Below the pieces are notes generated by a model. The model was not told the origin of the DNA and did not search any database. It worked only from the letters and a program-made list of their open reading frames with translations. The translations under genes were made by a program, and so were the position numbers. This document shows, in pieces, positions 1 to 8,461 of a stretch of 64,000 bases of DNA (position 1 is the first letter of the stretch; each line of letters starts with the position of its first letter). Source of the stretch: Streptomyces ferrugineus (GTDB lineage: Bacteria > Actinomycetota > Actinomycetes > Streptomycetales > Streptomycetaceae); contig NZ_CP063373.1 in the NCBI RefSeq assembly GCF_015160855.1, positions 930,001 to 994,000 of the forward strand, written 5' to 3'.

Positions 1-2773
1 TGACGCTCTGCTCCTCCAGCGAGGACTCCCGCAGCGTGGAGTGCAGTTCGTCCGCGGTGCGGACGACCGGGCCGGGTGCCCGTTCCAGCAGGTCGAAGTA
101 GGTGCCGCGGCCTTCGTGCACGTACTCCTCGTAGTCGTGCGGGAAGAACAGCATCGGCCGGTCCAGCAGGGCGTAGTCGAACATCACCGACGAGTAGTCC
201 GTGATCAGGGCGTCGGCGAGGGCCAGCAGCGGGGTCACGTCGTGGTGGTCGGAGACGTCGATGACGCGGCCCCGTACGGACGGCGGCAGCACCACGTGGT
301 TGAGGTAGTGGGCGCGGACCAGGAGGACGTACTCGTCGCCGAACTCCTCCGCGAAGCGCTCCACGTCGAAGGGCAGCGCGAAACGGCGCCCGCCCTGCTG
401 GCGGAAGGTGGGGGCGTACAGCAGCACCTTCTTCCCGGCCGGGATGCCCAACTCGGTCGCCAGCGGCGGCCGTTCGGTCGCCCTCCGCGCCCGCACGAGC
501 GCGTCGTTGCGCGGGTAGCCCACCCGCAGCAGCGTCTTCTCGCGCAGCCGGAAGGCCTTGGCGAGGGTGCGCACGTCGTGCTCCGAGCGGATCAGGAAGT
601 GGTCGAAGCGGTCCAGGGTGCGCTGCTGTTCGGCCTGCTCGGCGCGGGACTTGAGCTTCCAGCCGGCCTCGTCGAAGCCCATCCGCTTGAGCGCGGAGCC
701 GTGCCAGGTCTGGATGTAGGTGGTGCCGGGGCGCTTGGTCAGCTTCAGCGGGTAGCTCTGGTTGTCGATCCAGAACTCGGCGCGGGCCAGGGCCTTGAGG
801 TAGGGCAGCGACCAGCGGCGCACCAGCGTGGCGTCGGCGGGGAAGCCCTGCGGGCGGCCGGTGTACGACCACACCGCCTCGAAGTCGAGGCCCTGGCGGC
901 GCATCTCCTCGTAGATCGCCCGGGGGCTGTCGCTGTACTGCCGGCCCAGATGGCTCTCGAAGACCACCAGTCGCTTGCGTACCGGCATGCGCAGGTAGAC
1001 GTCGTGGTAGACGCGGAGCTTGGTCTCCCCGGAGGTGGCTCGTTTGCGCAGTGCCTTCGCCTTGCGGTAGCCGGCCTTGGCGAGCCGGCCGGGGGTGCCC
1101 CGCAGGCCGCGCACGACGAGGTCGTTGGCCTTCTTGCCGGGGACGAGCCGGAAGGCGAGGTGGCCGCGGGCGGAGATCTCCGGCTCGACACGGTCGGCGA
1201 CCAGCCGGGTCAGGCGCGGGCGCACCGGCACCTCGCCGGTCGCGAGGCCCGGCCGGGTGGCGGTCAGGCGGGTCGTCGTGCGCTCGCCGTCGACGTGCAG
1301 GTGGAGCCGTACGTCCCAGACGGCGTCCACGATGCCGAGCGGGCGCAGGCCCTTCGCCAGGTCCGCCGAGGCCGCCCAGGACACGTACGGGCCCTCGTGC
1401 CGCACCGTCGCCACCGGGAAGCGGAAGGTCTGGAAGCGCAGTCCCTGGCGGCGGGCGTAGAACTCCAGCTCGGCGGTGAGCCGGGCACCGGGCGCGATGG
1501 CGCCGAGGGGGTTGGTGATCCGGCCGGCGAGCCGGACGACGCCGCCCTGTCCCTCCTGCCGGTACTCCGTGAGTTCGTTGCGCGGGAACAGCTTTCCGAC
1601 CGGCCGGGTGTGGTAGCCGAGCTCGGTGACGTCCAGGACCTGGCGGGCGAAGGGGTCGTCGTCGATGTGCTCGGCGCACCAGTAGACCCGCCCGTCGCGC
1701 TCGGCGAGCGGGGCCGAGACCTTGTCGCGGTTGGTGAGCGTGTCCACGGCGGGCAGCAGGTTGTCCCAGTCGCTCATCCGCAGCAGATACGCGCAGACCG
1801 CGTGGATCGGCTCGACCTCGTCGTAGGCGGCCGGGTCGATCGACGTCAGATAGGCGCGGGCGAGGGCGGCGAACTCCTGGCGGTAGGCGGCGTCCCGGAA
1901 GGGCAGGTCGCGCAGGTGCAGCACCAGGTCGTGCTTGAGGAACTTGACGTCCTTGCGGAACTTCAGCTCCGGCAGGCTCTTGTCGGCGAGCAGCGCGTCG
2001 ACCCGGCGGTGCATCTCCATGCGGTGCGCGAAGTTGGCGATCTCGGCCCGCCGGTTGCTGATCGACTTGGCGTCGGCCTTCTGGACCACGTTCCAGTCGT
2101 AGACCCGGTTCGGGATGAGCGTGATGCGGCGGGCCGCCGTATAGGCCCGGGCGGAGAAGAGCAGGTCCTCGTAGTGGATGCCGACGGGGAACTCCAGGCC
2201 GGCGTCGAGAAGGAACCGCCGGCGGTAGCACTTGTTGGTCGACAGGGTGTCGAAGACCAGCAGGTCAGGCAGTTCGGCGATCGAGTCGAGGGTGCGGGTG
2301 CGGGCGTACAGCCACGGGTACCACTTGACCTCCTTGCGGTGCCGCGAGTCGACGTGGACGCGGACGCACATGCCGGAGACGAGGTCGGCGCCGGTGGTCT
2401 CGGCCGCCTCCAGGAAGTTGCGGCAGGCGTCGCGCTCCAGGACGTCGTCGCTGTCGAGGAAGAGGACGTACTCGCCGCGGGCCTGCCGGATGCCGTGGTT
2501 GCGGGGCGCGCCGCAGCCGCCGCTGTTCTCGGGCAGCCGGTACGCGCGGACGCGACCGGGGTGCTCGTCGGCGAGCCGGCGGGCCGCCTCGTAGGACCCG
2601 TCCGTGCTGTGGTCGTCGACGATCACGACCTCGACGCCGCGCAGTGACTGCTCCAGCACCGAGCGCACGGCCGTGGGCAGTCTGGTCTCGTCGTTGTAGA
2701 CGATCACGACGACGGACATGGCGACATCGGACATGGCGGGCCGCTGATCCCCGTCCACATTCACCCCATTCAT
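1..2773 (-). CDS. Bifunctional family-2 glycosyltransferase / CDP-glycerol glycerophosphotransferase (3' end missing)
   Basis: The gene runs off the left edge; 924 codons are visible. The N-terminal domain (about residues 19-230) is a GT-A family 2 transferase: SVVVIVYNDE opens the nucleotide-binding strand, VDDHSTDGS follows, and FLDSDD is the metal/nucleotide site. From about residue 580 the protein becomes a TagF-like CDP-glycerol:poly(glycerophosphate) glycerophosphotransferase, with TWHGSALKRMG near 689 and TDYSSVMFDYALL near 859. Such fusions build teichoic-acid-like wall polymers at the inner membrane face. The start is taken at ATG 2773, with a GGGTGGAAG-type site upstream; in-frame ATGs at 2734 and 2719 are alternatives. 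It is transcribed away from the rest of the window. Confidence 0.88.
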   Translation of the reverse strand, partial: MNGVNVDGDQRPAMSDVAMSVVVIVYNDETRLPTAVRSVLEQSLRGVEVVIVDDHSTDGSYEAARRLADEHPGRVRAYRLPENSGGCGAPRNHGIRQARGEYVLFLDSDDVLERDACRNFLEAAETTGADLVSGMCVRVHVDSRHRKEVKWYPWLYARTRTLDSIAELPDLLVFDTLSTNKCYRRRFLLDAGLEFPVGIHYEDLLFSARAYTAARRITLIPNRVYDWNVVQKADAKSISNRRAEIANFAHRMEMHRRVDALLADKSLPELKFRKDVKFLKHDLVLHLRDLPFRDAAYRQEFAALARAYLTSIDPAAYDEVEPIHAVCAYLLRMSDWDNLLPAVDTLTNRDKVSAPLAERDGRVYWCAEHIDDDPFARQVLDVTELGYHTRPVGKLFPRNELTEYRQEGQGGVVRLAGRITNPLGAIAPGARLTAELEFYARRQGLRFQTFRFPVATVRHEGPYVSWAASADLAKGLRPLGIVDAVWDVRLHLHVDGERTTTRLTATRPGLATGEVPVRPRLTRLVADRVEPEISARGHLAFRLVPGKKANDLVVRGLRGTPGRLAKAGYRKAKALRKRATSGETKLRVYHDVYLRMPVRKRLVVFESHLGRQYSDSPRAIYEEMRRQGLDFEAVWSYTGRPQGFPADATLVRRWSLPYLKALARAEFWIDNQSYPLKLTKRPGTTYIQTWHGSALKRMGFDEAGWKLKSRAEQAEQQRTLDRFDHFLIRSEHDVRTLAKAFRLREKTLLRVGYPRNDALVRARRATERPPLATELGIPAGKKVLLYAPTFRQQGGRRFALPFDVERFAEEFGDEYVLLVRAHYLNHVVLPPSVRGRVIDVSDHHDVTPLLALADALITDYSSVMFDYALLDRPMLFFPHDYEEYVHEGRGTYFDLLERAPGPVVRTADELHSTLRESSLEEQSV

Positions 2774-2937
2774 CACTGCTTCCACCCTATGAAGGCGATC
2801 GTGCGCCAGAGGGTCCACTTGGGTAGATGTCCGACGAGGCGGCCGGGTTGCTTCCACGGACCCGGATGCGCCGGCTGTGCACGGAGTGTGAGACGCCCGT
2901 CACTGTCCCGGGCCCGTCCGGCGCTGCCCCGGGTCTT

Positions 2938-2956
2938 GTCTGACGACCCGTCAGAC
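2938..2956. promoter_or_regulatory. Palindromic operator, site 1 of 4
   Basis: GTCTGACG-ACC-CGTCAGAC is a perfect 8-3-8 inverted repeat, 55 bp upstream of the LLM oxidoreductase start at 3012. The same core occurs near 6375, 7270 and 32453. The size and symmetry suit a TetR-type dimer; the regulator is not identifiable in this window. Confidence 0.7.
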
Positions 2957-3011
2957 ATCAGCATGTAGTGCGCGTCACTCTATACGCCGGACCGCCAGTG
3001 AAGGGGGCGCC

Positions 3012-3962
3012 ATGCCCGCCCTGCCGCCGGATGGGCGACGACTCGCCTACGGTATTCAGCTTCCCGTCCAGTCCCAGAGCACGATCTACGCCGAACCCTG
3101 GGAGGCCGCCGCCGGCCCCGACGACCTCCGCGCCGCCGCCCACGCCGCCGACCGGGCCGGCTTCGACTACGTCGCCTGCTGCGACCACGTCGCCATCCCG
3201 CGCCGCCTCGCGCCCGCGATGAGCACGATCTGGTACGACCCCGTCGCCACCCTCGCCTTCCTCGCGGCGGCCACCGAGCGCGTACGGCTGCTCAGCCATG
3301 TCGCGGTGGTGGGACTGCGGCATCCGCTGCTGACCGCGAAGCAGTACGCCACCGTCGACCACCTCAGCGGCGGGCGGCTGGTCCTCGGGGTCGGGGCCGG
3401 GCATGTGCGGGAGGAGTTCGAGGCGCTGGGGGTCGACTTCGAGCGGCGCGGGCCCGTGCTGGACGAGTCGATCGACGCGCTGCGAGCCGCTCTCGGGCCC
3501 GAGGAGTTCCCCGAACACCACGGCAGGTTCCACCACTTCGAGGGACTCGGGCAGCGTCCGCGGCCCGTCCAGGAGCACGTCCCCGTCTGGGTCGGGGGAT
3601 CGTCGCCGGCCGCCGTGCGCAGGGCGGCGCTCAAGGGGGACGGATGGCTGCCGCAGGGGGACCCGCGGGACCGGCTCCCCGCGCAGATCGCACGGATACG
3701 GCGGCTCAGGGAGGAGGCGGGCATCGAGGAGGGCCCGTTCACCGTCGGCGCCATCGCCGAGCCGCTGTACGTGGGTGTGCCGGGGTGGGATGTCGGGCGC
3801 CGGACGCTCAGCGGGCCGCCGGACGCGATCGCCGAGTCCCTGCGTGCCTACCGGGCGATGGGGGTGGACCAGATCCAGGTGCGGTTCCGCAGCCGTAGCC
3901 GGGACGAACTCGTGGGGCAGATCGAGCAGTTCGGCAAGGAGGTCGCGCCGCTGCTGCGGTGA
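3012..3962 (+). CDS. LLM-class F420-dependent oxidoreductase (TIGR03619-like)
   Basis: A 316-residue luciferase-like TIM-barrel protein. Typical blocks are an N-terminal GIQLPVQSQ strand, RAGFDYVACCDHVAIP near residue 55, AAATERVRLLSHVAV, TVDHLSGGRLVLGVGAGHVREEF near 120 and VWVGGSSPAAVRRAA. Family members use reduced F420 (or FMN) to reduce or oxidise varied substrates; the substrate cannot be told. The start ATG has an AAGGGGG ribosome site 4 nt upstream. A perfect palindrome 55 bp upstream is shared with other genes here. The stop overlaps a possible GTG (3959) of the next frame, but the LuxR gene more likely starts at 4073. F420 supply is consistent with fbiC 12 kb downstream. Confidence 0.88.
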   Translation: MPALPPDGRRLAYGIQLPVQSQSTIYAEPWEAAAGPDDLRAAAHAADRAGFDYVACCDHVAIPRRLAPAMSTIWYDPVATLAFLAAATERVRLLSHVAVVGLRHPLLTAKQYATVDHLSGGRLVLGVGAGHVREEFEALGVDFERRGPVLDESIDALRAALGPEEFPEHHGRFHHFEGLGQRPRPVQEHVPVWVGGSSPAAVRRAALKGDGWLPQGDPRDRLPAQIARIRRLREEAGIEEGPFTVGAIAEPLYVGVPGWDVGRRTLSGPPDAIAESLRAYRAMGVDQIQVRFRSRSRDELVGQIEQFGKEVAPLLR

Positions 3963-4007
3963 CCGCGTTCATTGAAAGCTTGAACATGTCCACGTCGAGC
4001 GCCGTAT

Positions 4008-4047
4008 GTACGAACGTACGGACACGTACAGACACGTACGGATGTAC
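4008..4047. repeat. Array of five phased GTAC motifs upstream of a LuxR gene
   Basis: GTAC cores lie at 4008, 4016, 4026, 4036 and 4044, that is spacings of 8, 10, 10 and 8 bp. The centre is built from near-copies of GTACGGACAC. The array ends 26 bp before the GTG start at 4073, so it sits in the leader or promoter, where closely phased half-sites could bind a multimeric regulator. Confidence 0.6.
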
Positions 4048-4072
4048 GGCTTCGGCGGAAGGACACGATGAC

Positions 4073-4705
4073 GTGCGCACTTCCCGGAAACTCTCCGTCG
4101 CCCTCGCCTGCCCCGAGGGCGCCTGGCCGCACCCTGGATGGCCGGCTCCGGACGACCGATACGTCGGCCGGGCGGTGCGTCTGGCCCCGCCCTTCCGCGT
4201 CCCCGAGGACGTGGATGCCGTCGTCCTGTACTGCGCGGAACCCTTGGACGCCCTGCGGGAGCTGAGGGCCGGCGCTGTTCCGGTGATCGTCGTCGGTCCG
4301 CACCGGGACACGGAGACCATCGTGGAGGTGTTCCGCGGCGGAGCGGGCTATCTGGTCGAGGACGACTACTGCACCTGCATGCTCTCCTCGGCCGTCGTCG
4401 GGGCGACCATCGGCCACACCTACCTCTCCCCGGCGGCCTGCGCGGCCCTGCGCGAGGGGGCCCGGCGGGAGTCCACGGCGAACGCGGCGGCGGAGCGGCT
4501 GCGCGGCCTGCTCTCACCGCGGGAGCGGCAGATCATGGAGCTGCTGTCGACCGGGCTCGGGGCGCAGGAGATCGGGCTGCGATTACGGCTGAGCGAGAAG
4601 ACGGTCCGCAACAACCTCAGCAACATCTACGCCAAGCTCGACGCCCGCGGCAGCACGGACGCGGTCCTGCGGTGGCTGGGAGCCGCGCCCGTGCTTCGCA
4701 TCTGA
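4073..4705 (+). CDS. LuxR-family response-regulator-like transcription factor with a TTA codon
   Basis: A 210-residue protein. The C-terminal 60 residues are a clear LuxR/NarL helix-turn-helix: LSPRERQIMELLSTG, then AQEIGLRLRLSEKTVRNNLSNIYAKL. The N-terminal part has the strand spacing of a receiver domain (VPVIVVGPHRD, GGAGYLVEDD) but no obvious phospho-acceptor Asp, so it is probably not phosphorylated in the usual way. GTG 4073 is chosen because GGAAGGA lies 9 nt upstream; a GTG at 3959 coupled to the preceding gene is possible. Codon 171 is TTA (4583-4585), inside the recognition region, so translation would depend on the bldA tRNA. Five phased GTAC motifs precede the gene. Confidence 0.85.
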   Translation: MRTSRKLSVALACPEGAWPHPGWPAPDDRYVGRAVRLAPPFRVPEDVDAVVLYCAEPLDALRELRAGAVPVIVVGPHRDTETIVEVFRGGAGYLVEDDYCTCMLSSAVVGATIGHTYLSPAACAALREGARRESTANAAAERLRGLLSPRERQIMELLSTGLGAQEIGLRLRLSEKTVRNNLSNIYAKLDARGSTDAVLRWLGAAPVLRI

Positions 4706-4721
4706 GAATGTGTGCGGGTGT

Positions 4722-5504
4722 CTACGGCGCCGGAATCTCCGTCAGCGGTATCTCGACGTCGGTGACGTTCTCGCCCGCCTCACCGAACCCGGGTTCCGAG
4801 CGCAGGGCGCGGGTGGAATTCTGCAGCCCGGCCGCCTCCGGCGTTCCGCACTTCACGTTGCGCAGCCACAGCCGCCCGTCGGGGGTGCCGTTCTTCAGGA
4901 TCTGCGGATAGAAGACGTGCATGCTCGTGGCGCCCTCGCTCGGGGCGAAGAACACCTTCTGGCCGTCCTGCGCCTCCTTGTACGTGGCCCGCAGGAATCC
5001 GCTGACGTCGGTGCGTTTCGCGGACCACATGAAGAACGCGATGCTGTCCGCCTGGACCGTGTCCGTCCTGCTGAACTCCAGGGTGGTCGTCTTGTCGTCA
5101 CGCGTGATGTTGATGTCCGACGTGCTGAACTTCACGCCGATCTCGAACACGGAATTGCCGAGCTTGGTTCCGGCCTCCGCGGTGAATCCGTCCTCGAGCT
5201 GGATGATCCTGGTGACGGACGCGCTCACACTGAAGCTCTTCGAGGCGGTGGCCGTCGATCCGCAGTTGTCGGTCACCGCCGAGACCCGCTGATTGGGCCC
5301 GAGGTTGTCCCGCTTGAACTGGACGTCCACGAACTCGCAGTTCTCCAGCTTCTCGGAGTCCGCCGAGCAGTCGGCGGCCACTTCGGAGGGGGTGGCGGCA
5401 CCCGCCGGGTTCATCAGCGGTACGGCCACCGCGACGGCCGCCAGCGGGGCCAGGGCGAGGGTGATGCGCTTCTTCTTGCTGCGGTGGCTTCTGGTGCGGG
5501 TCAT
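4722..5504 (-). CDS. Secreted beta-rich protein, possible aerolysin-like fold (paralogue 1)
   Basis: A 260-residue exported protein. Lysine/arginine-rich residues 1-13 and a hydrophobic stretch to about 33 end in an AGA-A type cleavage site near 36. Four cysteines follow (46, 56, 81, 219). Residues 84-175 are long alternating Ser/Thr-rich strands with a SKSFSVSASVTRIIQLEDGF block, an amphipathic turn and a returning strand ending RTDVSGFLRATYK. This pattern recalls the insertion module of aerolysin/ETX-MTX2 pore formers, but that is inference from pattern only. It lies 27 bp downstream of a second exported protein with the same NC-[DE]-FV motif. No function is claimed. Confidence 0.7.
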   Translation of the reverse strand: MTRTRSHRSKKKRITLALAPLAAVAVAVPLMNPAGAATPSEVAADCSADSEKLENCEFVDVQFKRDNLGPNQRVSAVTDNCGSTATASKSFSVSASVTRIIQLEDGFTAEAGTKLGNSVFEIGVKFSTSDINITRDDKTTTLEFSRTDTVQADSIAFFMWSAKRTDVSGFLRATYKEAQDGQKVFFAPSEGATSMHVFYPQILKNGTPDGRLWLRNVKCGTPEAAGLQNSTRALRSEPGFGEAGENVTDVEIPLTEIPAP

Positions 5505-5531
5505 GACTTCTCCTGTGGGGGGTGTTACGGG

Positions 5532-6275
5532 TCAGCAGTCGGTCAGGACGGCCTTGGAGGTGCCGTCCGCGACACCGGGGGCGCCGGCCGCGCCCGGCAG
5601 GATGACGGGGCCCTCGACGACGTCCGGGGCCACGAAGTTCTGCTCCGGCGTGGCGTTGGTGACGGTCGTCGCCTCACGGGCGTCGATCCGCACCCGCCAT
5701 TCGCCGGTCATGCGCTGCATCTTCGGCGTGAACTCCATGTGGAGGACCTTGCCGACCGGCACTTCCCGCTGTTCCGTGTCACCGGCGGTCGCCGACTCGA
5801 TGGTCATGTCGAGGGTGCCCTTGTGCTTGACCCAGGATCCGGTCAGCGCCCCGAAGAGCCCACCGCCGCCGCCCTGTTGGGTGACCGTGTACTTGCCCTG
5901 CCCCTGACCCACCGTCGCCGACCAGGTGACCGACACCTTCGCCGGGTCGGTGGCGTTCGGTTCGCAGTTCGGGAAGTCGATGGAGGCCTTTTCGGTCGGC
6001 CCGTCGAAGGTCTCGAACTTCGTCTCGACGAAATCACAGTTGTCGGACGCGAAACTCGGCCCGGCGATCGGATGGCCGCCGAAGTCGAAAATGGACTGCT
6101 GTTTTCCGTTGAGCACCTTCGCCCGTTGGCACATCGTCATGATCTGCTCGGGGGTCTTCCCGTCGTCGGCGGCGTTCGCCGACGGCAGCAACGCCACGAT
6201 CGCGCCGCCGGTCGCCAGCGCAGAGCCGACCGCCACGATCCTGATCTTCTTGTTCTTCAGTCTCCGCTTGGACAT
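5532..6275 (-). CDS. Secreted beta-rich protein (paralogue 2)
   Basis: A 247-residue protein with a basic N terminus, a hydrophobic core and a probable signal cleavage after SANA (about 35). Cysteines at 49, 80, 104 and the C-terminal residue 247 could form two disulfides. The NCDFVETKF motif matches NCEFVDVQF of the following gene, and a late MTGEWRVRIDA strand matches VSGFLRATY there, so the two look like diverged tandem copies. A glycine-rich loop (QQGGGGGLFGALTGSW, about 133-148) separates two Thr/Ser-rich strands. The gene is first of a two-gene unit and is divergent from the SDR at 6443. No recognised family; extracellular location is the only firm statement. Confidence 0.72.
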   Translation of the reverse strand: MSKRRLKNKKIRIVAVGSALATGGAIVALLPSANAADDGKTPEQIMTMCQRAKVLNGKQQSIFDFGGHPIAGPSFASDNCDFVETKFETFDGPTEKASIDFPNCEPNATDPAKVSVTWSATVGQGQGKYTVTQQGGGGGLFGALTGSWVKHKGTLDMTIESATAGDTEQREVPVGKVLHMEFTPKMQRMTGEWRVRIDAREATTVTNATPEQNFVAPDVVEGPVILPGAAGAPGVADGTSKAVLTDC

Positions 6276-6374
6276 GGCGAGGATTTTGGGTTCCCTTGAC
6301 GAACGCCGACAGGGTCAAACATCCCTACCTGCGGGTTACGTGAGATTCGCCTCAGCAACGGTCAGGGCTTGCAT

Positions 6375-6389
6375 CTGACGCTTCGTCAG
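6375..6389. promoter_or_regulatory. Palindromic operator, site 2 of 4
   Basis: CTGACG-CTT-CGTCAG is a 6-3-6 inverted repeat 54 bp upstream of the SDR start at 6443. It also lies in the intergenic region shared with the divergent secreted-protein gene. It matches the core of the site at 2938. Confidence 0.65.
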
Positions 6390-6442
6390 GTATGGCGCTA
6401 CGATGCGGAGTCCACCGTGTCCACCGGGTGAAGGGGACCGCA

Positions 6443-7213
6443 ATGGGCAAGCTGGACGGACGAGTCGTCATCGTCACCGGGGCGGCGCGCGGACAGGGCG
6501 AGCAGGAGGCGCGGCTCTTCGCCGCGGAGGGCGCGAGAGTCGTCGTCGCGGACGTGCTCGACGACCAGGGGGAGCGGCTCGCCGAGGAGCTGGGCTGCCT
6601 CTACGTCCATCTCGACGTCGGCGAGGAGGCCGACTGGCGTGCCGCGGTCACGGCCGCCAAGAAGGCGTACGGCCATGTCGACGGACTCGTCAACAACGCC
6701 GGCATCCTGCGCTTCAACGCCCTCCTCGACACCCCTCTCGATGAGTTCATGCAGGTCGTGCGGGTGAACCAGGTCGGCTGCTTCCTCGGCGTGAAGACCG
6801 TGGCGCCCGAGATGGCCGACGGCGGCACGATCGTCAACACCGCCTCCTACACCGGAGTGACCGGCATGGCGGCCGTCGGGTCCTACGCCGCCACCAAGCA
6901 CGCCATCGTCGGCCTCACCCGGGTTGCCGCGCTGGAGCTGTCGCCGCGGGGCATCCGGGTCAACGCGATGTGCCCCGGCGCGATCGACACCGCGATGTCC
7001 AACCCGGCGCAGCTCGACCCGGGCGCGGACGCGGAGGAGGTGGGCCGGGCCCTGGACGGGCTGTACCGCAAGCTCGTGCCGCTGGGTCGGATCGGCAAGC
7101 CGCAGGAGGTGGCCCGGCTGGCGCTGTTCCTGACGTCTCAGGACTCCTCGTACATCACCGGGCAGCCGTTCGTGATCGACGGGGGCTGGCTCGCGGGCGT
7201 CAGCGTCATCTGA
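6443..7213 (+). CDS. SDR-family NAD(P)-dependent oxidoreductase
   Basis: A 256-residue classical short-chain dehydrogenase. The cofactor motif is TGAARGQG near residue 12, followed by the structural LVNNAGI motif, the catalytic Ser in NTASYTG and the YAATK catalytic Tyr/Lys pair. The C-terminal YITGQPFVIDGGW is standard for the family, which oxidises alcohols or reduces ketones in intermediary metabolism. ATG 6443 is chosen because AAGGGGA lies 5 nt upstream; the frame stays open further 5' but without a ribosome site. A shared palindrome lies upstream, and the LLM, amidohydrolase and aldehyde dehydrogenase genes follow on the same strand. Confidence 0.9.
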   Translation: MGKLDGRVVIVTGAARGQGEQEARLFAAEGARVVVADVLDDQGERLAEELGCLYVHLDVGEEADWRAAVTAAKKAYGHVDGLVNNAGILRFNALLDTPLDEFMQVVRVNQVGCFLGVKTVAPEMADGGTIVNTASYTGVTGMAAVGSYAATKHAIVGLTRVAALELSPRGIRVNAMCPGAIDTAMSNPAQLDPGADAEEVGRALDGLYRKLVPLGRIGKPQEVARLALFLTSQDSSYITGQPFVIDGGWLAGVSVI

Positions 7214-7269
7214 CTGGCCATCAGCTATTGACCCTGTCTGCGGCGGGTGCGACAGTCGGCCCATCGAAA

Positions 7270-7284
7270 CTGACGGTGTGTCAG
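7270..7284. promoter_or_regulatory. Palindromic operator, site 3 of 4 (one mismatch)
   Basis: CTGACG-GTG-TGTCAG is the same 6-3-6 palindrome with one symmetry mismatch, 43 bp upstream of the LLM gene at 7328. A looser CTGACTGGCCATCAG lies at about 7210, just after the SDR stop. Confidence 0.55.
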
Positions 7285-7327
7285 AAACAATCCAGCGGCA
7301 CTTCTGGACCGGGGACGGTGAACCTCC

Positions 7328-8446
7328 TTGGAATTCGGGCTCTTTGTACAGGGATACGTGGGCAAGCGCGCCGAGACCGACCCGCTCGCCGAGCACAAGG
7401 CGCTGATGGAGGAGACCGAGTACGTCATCCAGGCGGACCGGTCCGGCTTCAAGTACGCGTGGGCTTCCGAGCACCACTTCCTGGAGGAGTACTCGCATCT
7501 CTCCGCCAACGACGTGTTCCTCGGGTACCTGGCGCACGCGACGCAGCGGATCCATCTCGGGTCGGGGATCTTCAACCCGCTCGCCCAGGTCAACCACCCG
7601 GTGAAGGTCGCCGAGAAGGTGGCGATGCTCGACCATCTCAGCGAGAACCGCTTCGAGTTCGGCAGCGGACGAGGGGCCGGGTCGCACGAGATCCTCGGGT
7701 TCATACCGGGCGTGACCGATATGAACTACACCAAGGAGATCTGGGAGGAGACGATCGCCGAGTTCCCCAAGATGTGGCTCCAGGACGAGTACGCCGGCTT
7801 CCAGGGCAAGCACTGGTCGCTGCCGCCGCGCAAGGTGCTGCCGAAGCCGTACGGCAAGTCCCACCCCGCGATGTGGTACGCGGCCGGGTCGCCGGCGTCG
7901 TACGCCATGGCGGCGAAGAAGGGGCTCGGGGTGCTGGGCTTCAGCGTGCAGAAGGTCGCCGACATGGAGTGGGTGCTGGAGCAGTACAAGACGGCGGTCG
8001 TGGACGCGGAGCCGGTGGGGGACTTCGTCAACGACAACGTGATGGTGACGACGACGGCGATCTGCGCGCCCACCCACGCGGAGGCGATCGAGATCGCGGT
8101 GAACGGGGGCCTGCACTATCTGCCCTCGCTCGTCTTCCGGTACCACGACACCTTCCCCCGGCCCGAGGGGTTCCCAGTGTGGCCGGAGACGCTGCCGGAG
8201 TACACGCCGGAGTTCGTGGAGCTGCTGATCGAGGAGGAGCTGCTGATCTGCGGGGATCCGGACGAGGTGCTCACACAGTGCAAGCGGTGGGAGCAGGCCG
8301 GGGCGGACCAGCTCAGCTTCGGGCTGCCGGTGGGGGTGCCCAAGGAGGAGACGCTGCAGACCATCCGGCTGATCGGTGAACACGTGATCCCGAAGATCGA
8401 TACGGACCCCGTGCACAGGACCACGAGGTTCCGTCAGTCCGCGTAA
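7328..8446 (+). CDS. LLM-class flavin/F420-dependent monooxygenase-type protein
   Basis: A 372-residue luciferase-like protein. It begins MEFGLFVQGYVGKRAETDP and contains YAWASEHHFLEEYS, THATQRIHLGSGIFNPLAQVNHPVKVAEKVAMLDHLSEN-type blocks (about residues 50-110) and FEFGSGRGAGSHE. The start appears to be TTG 7328, with GGGGACGG about 9 nt upstream; nearby GTGs are out of frame. It is 15 bp from the amidohydrolase gene. Together with the SDR, amidohydrolase and aldehyde dehydrogenase it forms a catabolic-looking operon under the shared palindrome. The substrate is unknown. Confidence 0.87.
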   Translation: MEFGLFVQGYVGKRAETDPLAEHKALMEETEYVIQADRSGFKYAWASEHHFLEEYSHLSANDVFLGYLAHATQRIHLGSGIFNPLAQVNHPVKVAEKVAMLDHLSENRFEFGSGRGAGSHEILGFIPGVTDMNYTKEIWEETIAEFPKMWLQDEYAGFQGKHWSLPPRKVLPKPYGKSHPAMWYAAGSPASYAMAAKKGLGVLGFSVQKVADMEWVLEQYKTAVVDAEPVGDFVNDNVMVTTTAICAPTHAEAIEIAVNGGLHYLPSLVFRYHDTFPRPEGFPVWPETLPEYTPEFVELLIEEELLICGDPDEVLTQCKRWEQAGADQLSFGLPVGVPKEETLQTIRLIGEHVIPKIDTDPVHRTTRFRQSA

Positions 8447-8461
8447 AGGGGGCCCGTCACC

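Noticed and set aside
41..2647. An 868-codon open frame on the plus strand
   Set aside because: It is antisense to the glycosyl/glycerophosphotransferase, has no recognisable domain and arises from the high GC content, which removes stop codons.
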